The notes beneath the pieces were generated by a model. The model had not been told where the DNA came from. It made no database searches and saw only the letters and a program-made list of their open reading frames with translations. DNA of 63,873 nucleotides from Bacteroidota bacterium (GTDB lineage: Bacteria; Bacteroidota; Bacteroidia; M30B66). The stretch lies in the NCBI GenBank assembly GCA_947460255.1, contig CANHIS010000012.1:1-63873 (forward strand), written 5' to 3'. Numbering within the stretch: position 1 is the first letter of the stretch; each line of letters opens with the position of its first letter. Made by a program: the position numbers and the translations under genes. This document shows, one piece after another, positions 45,548 to 53,794 of this stretch.

Positions 45548-46639
45548 ATGAATAAACAAAACAAAAATCTCTACTGTGTTATTATGGCAGGAGGCGTGGG
45601 AACACGTTTTTGGCCTGTAAGTAGACAACAGCGACCAAAGCAGTTTCTTGATATACTTGGAACAGGTAGAACCTTGTTGCAACAAACATTTGATCGGTTT
45701 GTAAAGATTATGCCAGAGGAAAATATCCTCATTGTCACTAACAAAAGTTACAGAGCGCTGGTTTCTGAACAACTGCCAGGGATTTTGGATCATCAAGTAC
45801 TTTTAGAGCCTTCGCGCAGAAATACAGCTCCTTGTATTGCATACGCATTGAGTAAAATCGGCAGCAAAAATCCAGATGCTAATGTTGTTGTTGCGCCTTC
45901 GGACCACCTGATTTTAAAGGAAGACGCTTTTTTAGAACAAGTAATGAAAGGTTTTTTGTTTTCTGAAAACAACGCAGCTATCGTAACGCTAGGCATTCGG
46001 CCATCTCGTCCCGATACTGGCTATGGATATATTCAATACATCCAAGAAGACAGCAACAGTGAAGTGAGTAAGGTGAAAACATTTACCGAAAAGCCCAACG
46101 CTGAATTAGCCAAATCGTTTTTAAATTCTGGTGAATTTTTGTGGAATTCTGGTCTTTTCATCACCACATCGAAAGTGATGTTGCATGCGTTTCAAAAGTA
46201 CTTGCCCGACATGTACCAGGTGTTCCAAGACGGCGCGTCGAACTATTATACCGAAAAGGAAGCATCATTTCTTGAGCTCGCTTATGCGCAATGCACTAAT
46301 ATTTCGATAGATTATGGAATTATCGAGAAAGCCGACAATGTTTACGTGATTCCCTCAGAATTTGGATGGAGCGATTTAGGGACATGGGGCTCTCTTTACG
46401 AAAACTCTGTCCGCGACCCGAATGATAATGCCGTGGTGGGCCGGAAAACGATGCTGTACGACTCAAAGAACTGCATCATAAACATGCCTAATGACAAATT
46501 GGTTGTTCTTCATGGCCTAGATGGGTATATTGTAGTTGAATCGGACGGGATTTTACTCATTTGCAAAAAAGACAGTGAGCAAGAAATCCGCCAGATGGTT
46601 AGCAATGTGAAAGCTCAGCGAGGTGAAGAATATATTTAA
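45548..46639 (+). CDS. manC: Mannose-1-phosphate guanylyltransferase
   Basis: 363 residues, the length of the nucleotidyltransferase domain without the C-terminal isomerase part. The signature MAGGVGTRFWPVSRQQRPKQFL lies at about 14-35, with FTEKP and GIIEKADNVYVIP downstream. It makes GDP-mannose from mannose-1-phosphate and GTP for surface sugars; the GT22-like gene elsewhere in this window would use mannose from such a pool by way of a lipid carrier. The gene ends before a shared, convergent terminator. Confidence 0.9.
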   Translation: MNKQNKNLYCVIMAGGVGTRFWPVSRQQRPKQFLDILGTGRTLLQQTFDRFVKIMPEENILIVTNKSYRALVSEQLPGILDHQVLLEPSRRNTAPCIAYALSKIGSKNPDANVVVAPSDHLILKEDAFLEQVMKGFLFSENNAAIVTLGIRPSRPDTGYGYIQYIQEDSNSEVSKVKTFTEKPNAELAKSFLNSGEFLWNSGLFITTSKVMLHAFQKYLPDMYQVFQDGASNYYTEKEASFLELAYAQCTNISIDYGIIEKADNVYVIPSEFGWSDLGTWGSLYENSVRDPNDNAVVGRKTMLYDSKNCIINMPNDKLVVLHGLDGYIVVESDGILLICKKDSEQEIRQMVSNVKAQRGEEYI

Positions 46640-46706
46640 ACCCGTTAGCGAAGGTTGGTCTAATGGTTAGACTAAGTCTTTACAAAATTCGTTAACGTAT
46701 AAAAAT

Positions 46707-46739
46707 GAAAAAGCCCGGACGGTTTGTCTGGGCTTTTTC
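46707..46739. terminator. Bidirectional terminator between manC and gldN
   Basis: AAAAGCCCGGAC pairs with GTCTGGGCTTTT around GGTTT, with one G-T pair, flanked by A and T runs on both sides. It can stop transcription from manC (plus) and from the gld operon (minus). Confidence 0.85.
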
Positions 46740-46777
46740 ATGTAAGCGTGGAGGTTAAACAATCTAGTGAATTATCG

Positions 46778-47620
46778 TTAGAAGTCCCAAAGATCGTGCT
46801 CGAAAGTAATGATCTCGTCCTTAATTCTGTTTGATTCTAAAAGCGCATCCATTCCTTTTTTGTATTCGTTGATGGAGCGATCATAAACGTTTTCTTCTTT
46901 GATGATGTAGCTGCTAAACTGGCGCTTCCAAAAAATATCGTCGAACGATCTTCTTTCTTGAGGATTTTGACGGTTAAACACATCATACTTCGCGAATTCT
47001 TTTCTTGCTTCAGGGAAGTAAACCCAGAACAAAGGCTGATCTCCTTTTTCTTTGTCTTCTTGCTCATACATCGGACAAATTCCGAGAATACGAACATCCA
47101 AAACAGAGCGTTGGCGATCGAAGAACCACTCTTCTTTAATTAAGAACTTTTTCACACGGTTTGGAGAAAACGACTCCGTTACAATGATGGTAGTATCTAC
47201 TGAAGGATCCATCATACTAGGAATTACCTTTTCGTAACTCTTTTCCGTCATCTTTTTCACCTCAGAAGGTGTAACTTCTTGAGAAAAATCATCAACGGCG
47301 CCGCTGTAAACACGAAGAGAAACCTCTTCTGTAACAGACTTGTAGATAACGTTGGTTAAGCTTCTCAATCCATTTACATCGTTTCCGAGTGGATAGTAAA
47401 GAGGAAGGTTGATTTTTTCTCTGAGGTCAATGATTCGCCAAACTCTTCTCTTCCACATTACATCAGCCTCACGGATGGGTGTATAAGGAATCGGTTTTCT
47501 GTTTTGGATATGCACAGTTTTAATGATGCCATCCTGTACCTTATCGTCGAGTACAGACTGAGCGTCGATGCCCGTCAATGCAGCAACAAGAAGCACTACT
47601 GATAAAATAAGGCGTTTCAT
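46778..47620 (-). CDS. gldN: Gliding motility/T9SS protein GldN (PorN)
   Basis: 280 residues with a signal peptide (MKRLILSVVLLVAALTGIDAQ). Family motifs: VMWKRRVWRIIDLREKINLPL, then the C-terminal IFWKRQFSSYIIKEENVYDRSI. GldN forms, with GldK, the outer-membrane ring of the type IX secretion machine. It is the last gene of the porP-gldKLMN operon and ends at a bidirectional terminator. No gldO paralogue is visible. Confidence 0.93.
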   Translation of the reverse strand: MKRLILSVVLLVAALTGIDAQSVLDDKVQDGIIKTVHIQNRKPIPYTPIREADVMWKRRVWRIIDLREKINLPLYYPLGNDVNGLRSLTNVIYKSVTEEVSLRVYSGAVDDFSQEVTPSEVKKMTEKSYEKVIPSMMDPSVDTTIIVTESFSPNRVKKFLIKEEWFFDRQRSVLDVRILGICPMYEQEDKEKGDQPLFWVYFPEARKEFAKYDVFNRQNPQERRSFDDIFWKRQFSSYIIKEENVYDRSINEYKKGMDALLESNRIKDEIITFEHDLWDF

Positions 47621-47641
47621 GATTTCAGATTTTTGAAAAGA

Positions 47642-49222
47642 TTACTTGATCTTGAAAGAAGCATTAAGCGTACGGGTTGATCCGTCTGGGCCTTTTGCCT
47701 TAATATCGGAGAAGAAGATACGCGCACCTGGTTTAACTTGATTCAATAGCGCTGTTACCGCACCATCGAATTTATTACCATTAACCAAGGCTGTTTTGTA
47801 CATACCTCCGATATTGGCTCCAAATTCAAAAGAGATAACTGAGAAGTTCGCAGAAAAGTCGAAGTTTTCAAGAACAGTAGAGATGTAGCCCGCAGACTTC
47901 AACTCGCCAATTGAAATAGACTCTCCACTTCTTTTTCCAAGCAACATTGGCGTTGGATCGGGAATTCTCTTAATTCTGAATTCTGTAGCCCCCATAGAGG
48001 TTGTTCCTTTGCCATCAAGTTTTTTAACGCTAACAGGAACTGTACATTTTGAACCAGCGGATACTTTTGCAATAAAGTCGCCTCCTTTAACTCGAGTGAG
48101 TGAACCTGTTGCTCCAGCAAGACTTGCTTCAATTTTATCTGGAGCAGAACCAGCAACAGAAATTGAAACTGGATTGTCTACACCGATGTAGAACACATTC
48201 ATTTTTGTAGGAGAAACTACAGCGTTTGGTTTTACTGCAGTGTAGGCGTACTCAATTTCTGAAGTTTCATCAACACCTTTTGCGTTTTTAAACTTTACAG
48301 AAGCCTTAACTTTTTGTTCTCCTTCTGCGTTTGGACGAGCTTTGAAAACAACAAAACCATTTTCATCCACTTCAGTAATTGTTCTTCCATTCACCGATAC
48401 ATCAGGAATAGACGACGTGTTTAGTGCTGCGACAAAGATCTTTGCAGTAAACTCATCACCAATGGCCACAACATTTGCCGAAGGAACCATTTGGGCTGCG
48501 AGTTTATCAACTTTGATTGTTTCTGCACCGATTGACTTCAAGAGCTCATTAAGAACAGTTCCTTCTGCGTTTCTAATCTCCGTTTGAAGTTGTGTAAGTA
48601 CGGTGATTTGAGCAGCAATCGGCAAGTGATAGAACTTTTGAGTTTCCCATGTTTCAACTGCAGTGCCCTTTCTTGCTGGGTCATCGGTGTTAAGACCAAG
48701 ACTTGTTGTTTTACGAATATCTTCTCTTAGAACGCTCAATAAATCTTTTTTAATTTGAATTATTTTGTTCTTTAGATCAGTCGCCTTTCCTTTCGCACCA
48801 ACTGTTCCATCTCCGCACATAATACGCGTAGAGTTGTCGTATTTATCCTTATTTTGAACAACGTTTAAGCTATCAAGGATCTTTACTGCCTGGTCTTTCG
48901 TGATTTGATCTTCAGCAATGATAAGCTCGGTTTTAAGCTCATCAATATATTTGTGAAGCTCATCAGACCATTTTCTAACTTTTTTAGAATTGTCAACTGC
49001 TTCTTTAGCACGAACAGGGTCGCCAACTAGCGCTTTGTCTAACGATTTGTATAGAAGCGCGTTATTGGTTGTGAAATTTTTGTCTGTTTGTTCAAGGCCA
49101 CTGTTTACAACTACAAATGCATCGAGGATTTCCTTAGATACGTTCAACGCTAAAAGCGCTGTAAGTACCAAGTACATCATGCCGATCATTTTCTGCCTCG
49201 GGGTTTCTTTACCACCTGCCAT
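47642..49222 (-). CDS. gldM: Gliding motility/T9SS motor protein GldM (PorM)
   Basis: 526 residues. The N-terminus MAGGKETPRQKMIGMMYLVLTALLALNVSKEILDAF is the hallmark single membrane helix of GldM. The periplasmic part is a series of beta-rich domains (INKGRKV-type stretches; MNVFYIGVDNPVSI). GldM spans the periplasm and, with GldL in the inner membrane, forms the proton-driven motor that powers T9SS export and gliding. It sits 36 bases downstream of gldL. Confidence 0.95.
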   Translation of the reverse strand: MAGGKETPRQKMIGMMYLVLTALLALNVSKEILDAFVVVNSGLEQTDKNFTTNNALLYKSLDKALVGDPVRAKEAVDNSKKVRKWSDELHKYIDELKTELIIAEDQITKDQAVKILDSLNVVQNKDKYDNSTRIMCGDGTVGAKGKATDLKNKIIQIKKDLLSVLREDIRKTTSLGLNTDDPARKGTAVETWETQKFYHLPIAAQITVLTQLQTEIRNAEGTVLNELLKSIGAETIKVDKLAAQMVPSANVVAIGDEFTAKIFVAALNTSSIPDVSVNGRTITEVDENGFVVFKARPNAEGEQKVKASVKFKNAKGVDETSEIEYAYTAVKPNAVVSPTKMNVFYIGVDNPVSISVAGSAPDKIEASLAGATGSLTRVKGGDFIAKVSAGSKCTVPVSVKKLDGKGTTSMGATEFRIKRIPDPTPMLLGKRSGESISIGELKSAGYISTVLENFDFSANFSVISFEFGANIGGMYKTALVNGNKFDGAVTALLNQVKPGARIFFSDIKAKGPDGSTRTLNASFKIK

Positions 49223-49258
49223 ATCTTATGTCTTTTAGTTTTGGGGTTGGAAAAGAAA

Positions 49259-50077
49259 TTAACGATTGGTGTTCATGGCAGTTAACATATTGCCATAGAT
49301 CGTGTTTAAAGAGGTCAAGTTGGTTGTAAGTGTTGACATTTCTTCTTTGTATTTCTTAGTATCAGAAACAGAGTCTTGAAGATTTGACATCAACGATTCA
49401 ATACCATCGTAGAACGATTTTGTAGCTTGTGTATGTTGTTCTGCACCACGAAGTTGCAATTCGTAAACCGAGTTTAATTCAGAAAGGTTTTTAGATACCT
49501 TTTGCAATTGCTCTCCATAAGAAGCCCCATCTGAATTCGTTAAAGTAATACTGTCTAGCGATTCTGAAGCCTTCAAATAATGATCAGCAAGCGTACCAAC
49601 GCGATCAGACGCAGTTTTGATATTTGATACGTATTCATTTGTTGCAACAGACGCATCGGTGATATCAGCAAGTTTTGAAGTGTTATCAGAAAGAGCTTTA
49701 AATGAATTACCAAGGCTTTCAAGAAGTTCTGGGCCAATTTTCGCATCTTCAAGCATTTTATCTAATTGCTGTGATACACCATCTGAATTCCCGGCCTTAA
49801 CTGCTTTTTTATCATGACCATGTCCGGCGCCAGCGTCATCATGCATACCTGCAAGTTCAGGGTAAACAAGCGACCAATCTGGATCTTCGTGTGGTTTTTC
49901 AAATGCAGAAATGAAGAAGATAGCTGCTTCTGTAAGAAGACCCACCATAAGCATTTCATTTGCAAATGGCCAGTGAAGAATTTTAAAGAGAGCTCCTACG
50001 ATTACGATTGCGGCACCGATCCCGTAGACCATGCCCATTAGTCTTTTTCCTTTTTTCGTTGCAAGAAAATTCGCCAT
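49259..50077 (-). CDS. gldL: Gliding motility/T9SS motor protein GldL (PorL)
   Basis: 272 residues. Two membrane helices at the N-terminus (GMVYGIGAAIVIVGALFKIL; EMLMVGLLTEAAIFFISAFEKP) match GldL. The intramembrane glutamate needed for proton-driven rotation is probably E50, in LLTEAAIFF. The C-terminal cytoplasmic part is a coiled coil. With GldM this forms the T9SS motor. The gap from gldK (50078-50165) contains a hairpin, CGTTC/GAACG at 50132-50148. Confidence 0.95.
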   Translation of the reverse strand: MANFLATKKGKRLMGMVYGIGAAIVIVGALFKILHWPFANEMLMVGLLTEAAIFFISAFEKPHEDPDWSLVYPELAGMHDDAGAGHGHDKKAVKAGNSDGVSQQLDKMLEDAKIGPELLESLGNSFKALSDNTSKLADITDASVATNEYVSNIKTASDRVGTLADHYLKASESLDSITLTNSDGASYGEQLQKVSKNLSELNSVYELQLRGAEQHTQATKSFYDGIESLMSNLQDSVSDTKKYKEEMSTLTTNLTSLNTIYGNMLTAMNTNR

Positions 50078-50131
50078 TTTGTTTTGATGTTAAGTGTGTG
50101 TGTAAGTGTAAAGGTGATTGGTTTCAATAAA

Positions 50132-50148
50132 CGTTCATCAGACGAACG
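50132..50148. repeat. Short inverted repeat in the gldK-gldL gap
   Basis: CGTTC (50132-50136) and GAACG (50144-50148) with a 7-base loop lie between gldK and gldL on the minus-strand transcript. It could affect mRNA processing or relative expression. No T run follows, so it is not a clear terminator. Confidence 0.35.
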
Positions 50149-50165
50149 ATGATTCGGATTGAAAA

Positions 50166-51494
50166 TTATTCGGCAATATCGTTTTTATCACGTCCGATGT
50201 ATGATATAGCACAACGGAATCCTATGTAGCATTTCGCTGTATCTTGATATTCGTAAGTTCGGGTTCCTGTTTGAAGGAAGTAAGAAACATCTTTCCAAGA
50301 ACCTCCTCGAATAACCTTTCTTTTTAAAGCAATAGGATCTGAGTCTTTTGCTTCATAAGTGTAATCTGGGCTATTATCGTGTGAGAAGTTATAAGCAGAC
50401 TCATCATAAGCATTGCTAGTCCATTCTGCAACGTTACCTGCCATGCAGTAAAGTCCGTATCCGTTAGGATTGTAAGAGTCGGCTCTTAAAGTCGTTAAAC
50501 CGCCATCATCAATATAGTTACCGCGTAAAGGCTTGAAATTTGCCAAGAAACAACCAACACTGTTTCTGATGTAAGGACCACCCCAAGGGTATGGACTGAG
50601 ATCTAAACCACCGCGAGAAGCGTATTCCCATTCAGATTCTGTTGGTAGGCGATAGTTTTGCTCATAAGAATCTTCGTTGCTAAACAAGTAACCGTTTCTC
50701 AAATTGGTTCTCCAGATACTGAATGCACGTGCCTGTTTCCAAGTAACACCAACAACGGGATAGTCATCATATCCTGGATGCCAGAAATACATGTTTGTTA
50801 GTGGTTCGTTGTATGCATATGTGAAGTCATGAATCCAAGCAAGTGTGTCAGGATAAACATTCACAGTCTCTTTGATAATAAACTTTGAACGATCTTTTAA
50901 TCCTTGCGCACGATTTCCTCGGCGTGCAGCTGCTTGATAGTCGATCCACCAAAAGTCATAGTTAAACTTACGTGTATCGAATTCCTTTCTTCCATAGAAG
51001 CGTTCGTTTTCAGGCAGGAACATTGGCTCAAGTGCTTCGCGCACTTCTTCGTCGTCCATGTCGTATTTCAAACTTTCTTCCCAATTTAATATTGGAACAG
51101 GATAATCTTGTTCGAATTCATCTGTTGTAATCAACCAGGTTTCTTCATCAACCTCTCCAAGGAATCTGCGAGCAATTGAATCTCTCACCCAATTAACAAA
51201 CTGGCGGTATTCGTTATTTGTGATCTCTGTTTGGTCCATGTAATAGGCCGGCAAAGACACTGTTTTGCTTTGAGCTGTGACACCGAATGTCACATCTTGA
51301 TCACTTGGACCCATGTTGAAACTACCCATAGGAATGTAAACCATTCCAAAAGGATCTTCTTGAAACCAGTTCTTGCGATCTTGAACACCGGTTAGGTAAC
51401 CGTTGCCATCGTTTCCGCAACTACTGAGTAGCATTGTCGCTCCTACGCTCAGGCAGAAGATCTTAAATGCACCACTCTTCATTTGATTGGTCAT
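50166..51494 (-). CDS. gldK: Gliding motility/T9SS lipoprotein GldK (PorK)
   Basis: 442 residues with a lipobox (MLLSSC, Cys 26). The rest is a formylglycine-generating-enzyme/sulfatase-modifying fold: MVYIPMGSFNMGPSDQDV, MDQTEITNNEYRQFV, RLPTESEWEYASRGG, YCMAGNVAEWTSNAY and VIRGGSWKD. GldK is anchored in the outer membrane and pairs with GldN in the T9SS ring. It is the second gene of the operon, after porP. Confidence 0.95.
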   Translation of the reverse strand: MTNQMKSGAFKIFCLSVGATMLLSSCGNDGNGYLTGVQDRKNWFQEDPFGMVYIPMGSFNMGPSDQDVTFGVTAQSKTVSLPAYYMDQTEITNNEYRQFVNWVRDSIARRFLGEVDEETWLITTDEFEQDYPVPILNWEESLKYDMDDEEVREALEPMFLPENERFYGRKEFDTRKFNYDFWWIDYQAAARRGNRAQGLKDRSKFIIKETVNVYPDTLAWIHDFTYAYNEPLTNMYFWHPGYDDYPVVGVTWKQARAFSIWRTNLRNGYLFSNEDSYEQNYRLPTESEWEYASRGGLDLSPYPWGGPYIRNSVGCFLANFKPLRGNYIDDGGLTTLRADSYNPNGYGLYCMAGNVAEWTSNAYDESAYNFSHDNSPDYTYEAKDSDPIALKRKVIRGGSWKDVSYFLQTGTRTYEYQDTAKCYIGFRCAISYIGRDKNDIAE

Positions 51495-51601
51495 AACGTT
51501 CAGGGTTTCTTAAGATTGTAACGTAAATACTGAAAACAATCGTTGGGGCCTGTTTTAGGTTGTATTAACGAAAGGAAGTAAGACTCAGTTACAGACAAAA
51601 A

Positions 51602-52513
51602 TTACAGATATCTTACGTTTCTGTAAATCTGACGGGGCTTATCAATTTTAATCTTCATGCAGTAGTTAAGCATGATTTCCAGCGTCCCGTTGTTATACGG
51701 ATTTAACTTGGATGTGTTTACATCGTAGGCTAGACCAACTTGTAGGTCTTTCCATACATTACCTCCAACCATTACAACCATAGCATCTTGCAATCTGTAG
51801 GAAATACCGCCAAAATAACGGCTCTTGTACTTAACGTTGCAGTTGATGTCTAATTGTGTGGTTGCTGCATTTTTAACAAATACTGAAGGAGTAAGAACGA
51901 AATCGGGATTTGGCAGTTGAATATTGTATCCCGCCATTAAATAAAGATGACGACGAGATTTGTATTCATACAAGTCCATATTGAACGTCGATTGTGGTAA
52001 ATGTGTTGTTGACAACCCAACATAAAAATCAGGTGTTGTATAATATGCACCAAGGCCGAGATCAAAAACTGTAGCAGAAACTTGCTTATCAGGAATGGCT
52101 TGATCTCCTGATTGTAATGGATTAAGCCCTTGGTTGAGGGTTTTGCTCATGATGCCTAAATCTAATCCACCACCAAGAATACCGCCACCTAATTTATAAT
52201 GGTAAGAATAAGCAAGTTTGGCAAAAACAGTGTTTTCAACGCCAATTTGATCGCTCATAATAGAAAGACCAACGCCCCCATTTAGTGCTTTAACAGGAGC
52301 ATCCAGATTAAGGACAAATGTTCTTGGTGCGCCTTCAAAGCCCATCCACTGACTTCTTCCTAAAACAGTTCCGCAAATTGAACCTGTTGTTCCTGCATAG
52401 CCAGCATTAACGGCCATGCGATTGAACATATTCATACTGAACTGAGGGTCTTGCTGAGCATTCGCAGAGAATGCCAGAGAGAGCAGGGCGGCAACGGTAA
52501 ACCGTATTTTCAT
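51602..52513 (-). CDS. porP: PorP/SprF family T9SS outer-membrane protein
   Basis: 303 residues with a signal peptide (MKIRFTVAALLSLAFSANAQ), followed by QDPQFSMNMFNRMAVNAGYAG, the standard opening of the PorP/SprF family (TIGR03519 type). Alternating strands continue to the end (LHYKFGG-like; SGLNQ; NSTKLNPYNNGTLEIMLNY). Members help secrete or anchor specific T9SS cargo. It starts the operon that continues with gldKLMN, so this copy is probably part of the core machine rather than a cargo-specific partner. Confidence 0.9.
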   Translation of the reverse strand: MKIRFTVAALLSLAFSANAQQDPQFSMNMFNRMAVNAGYAGTTGSICGTVLGRSQWMGFEGAPRTFVLNLDAPVKALNGGVGLSIMSDQIGVENTVFAKLAYSYHYKLGGGILGGGLDLGIMSKTLNQGLNPLQSGDQAIPDKQVSATVFDLGLGAYYTTPDFYVGLSTTHLPQSTFNMDLYEYKSRRHLYLMAGYNIQLPNPDFVLTPSVFVKNAATTQLDINCNVKYKSRYFGGISYRLQDAMVVMVGGNVWKDLQVGLAYDVNTSKLNPYNNGTLEIMLNYCMKIKIDKPRQIYRNVRYL

Positions 52514-52655
52514 TTATGTGTAATTGAAGCGGTTTTATTCTATTAGGGAGGCTAAAATACGTAAATAAATTTCGGATCTACAACTAAAATTGTGAATAAA
52601 CGGTTAATAATTTATTCCCCTCAGCAACTTGTTGTCTGATTATCAACAAGATAAA

Positions 52656-53783
52656 TTAAGACAATTTTTGGTAAGTGTTCCACCAAGTGTCTGGAATTTC
52701 GCCTTTCATAGCTTGTTGATAGTCTTCGTAATTACAGGGAACCATATGGTATCGAATCGGCTTTCCATGGCTTCTGTTGTGCGATGGCACATTCATCCAC
52801 CACCTGCCATTGCGATTGTTCTTGAAGAAAACCAATTCCTCTTCAACTTCTGTGGAACTTACCTTGTATATCGTGTACTCGTTTTCGTTCCCAACTTTAC
52901 CATCAGATGTTCTGTTCGACAATCCCTCAATAAAATGCCAGATCAGTTGAGCCAAAAGTTGTGGTGTGATTGAATCTAACATGCTGCTGTTCCAGCCGCA
53001 AAGCAAGCCAGAACTTACTTTATTGCTCAATCCAGCATAACGAATAATCTGACAAGCCTCTTCGGCATACAGGCCATTGGGTCCAGATTTAAATGCTCCT
53101 GGGCAGTCGGAAGCACGAATTGAAGAGACATCGAAACTGAAAAAATCAGCATTTCTCAAAATAGGCTCAGTACTGCCGATTTTGTTTCGAATTTGTCCGA
53201 GCCTCAACAAATCAAAGTGAAAATCTTGCAAGGCATTAATCTGATTGGTGTTCGACAGGTACTGTTGAAACCCCATCAAAGAATAGTTAAAGAGGTAGTT
53301 GGGCGTATGACCAATAATGTGCGTCAACCAATTTTCTTCTCCACATAAATCGTTATGCTCGCCTAGGTCTGGTTTTTCATCAACAGATACAAAGTTGACA
53401 GTGTCTTCTCGTAAACAATAGATTTTGTAAAGTTGATAAGACGTAGATTGTTCTGGTGAAAATACAAATGGAATTGAGCCAAATTCTTTGATGCGCAATA
53501 GCACCTCTCCAAGTTCCTCATTAGTACCAACATAATGACCGATATCGGCAATCTTTGTTCGGTTTTCTGGGAAATACAGCTTGTAAAAAGCCAAACGAAT
53601 CTCAAATAAATGTGCATCATCTCCAGGTTCACAAACAGAAAGCAGAACAACTTGAGGAAAATCGCTGCCTATAAAGTGATCGGCAGAATAAATCTCAATC
53701 TGTGCACCTATTGTATGTTGATGCCAGTCGTTGGCTTTTAGCTCTAAGAGTTGCTGTTGGTCGAAGTATTGCAGCAGATTCAT
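52656..53783 (-). CDS. Arginase-fold protein with degenerate metal site (annotated as formimidoylglutamase in relatives)
   Basis: 375 residues. The overall fold is arginase-like: VVLLSVCEPG, LAFYKLYFPENRTKIADIGHYVGT, and the C-terminal FFSFDVSSIRASDCPGAF. The metal ligands are eroded: the GGDHS position reads SPEQS (109-113), DAHxD reads DEKPD (135-139), and SFDVDxxDP reads SFDVSSI (216-222), so His101, His126 and Asp234 of human arginase have no equivalents. It probably is not a working hydrolase. It lies between topA (11 bases upstream) and porP, a placement seen in many Flavobacteriales. Confidence 0.75.
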   Translation of the reverse strand: MNLLQYFDQQQLLELKANDWHQHTIGAQIEIYSADHFIGSDFPQVVLLSVCEPGDDAHLFEIRLAFYKLYFPENRTKIADIGHYVGTNEELGEVLLRIKEFGSIPFVFSPEQSTSYQLYKIYCLREDTVNFVSVDEKPDLGEHNDLCGEENWLTHIIGHTPNYLFNYSLMGFQQYLSNTNQINALQDFHFDLLRLGQIRNKIGSTEPILRNADFFSFDVSSIRASDCPGAFKSGPNGLYAEEACQIIRYAGLSNKVSSGLLCGWNSSMLDSITPQLLAQLIWHFIEGLSNRTSDGKVGNENEYTIYKVSSTEVEEELVFFKNNRNGRWWMNVPSHNRSHGKPIRYHMVPCNYEDYQQAMKGEIPDTWWNTYQKLS

Positions 53784-53794
53784 TTAATCGTCCG

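Noticed and set aside
46640-46700. tRNA-like D-arm, GTCTAATGGTTAGAC, between manC and the terminator
   Set aside because: The D-arm pairs well, but no acceptor, anticodon or T-arm can be formed around it. It is at most a remnant.
50726-50735. Third parS-like site (GCACGTGC) in gldK, and another near 62366 in groEL
   Set aside because: Only the central CACGTG matches; the flanks do not fit the consensus and both are within coding sequence.
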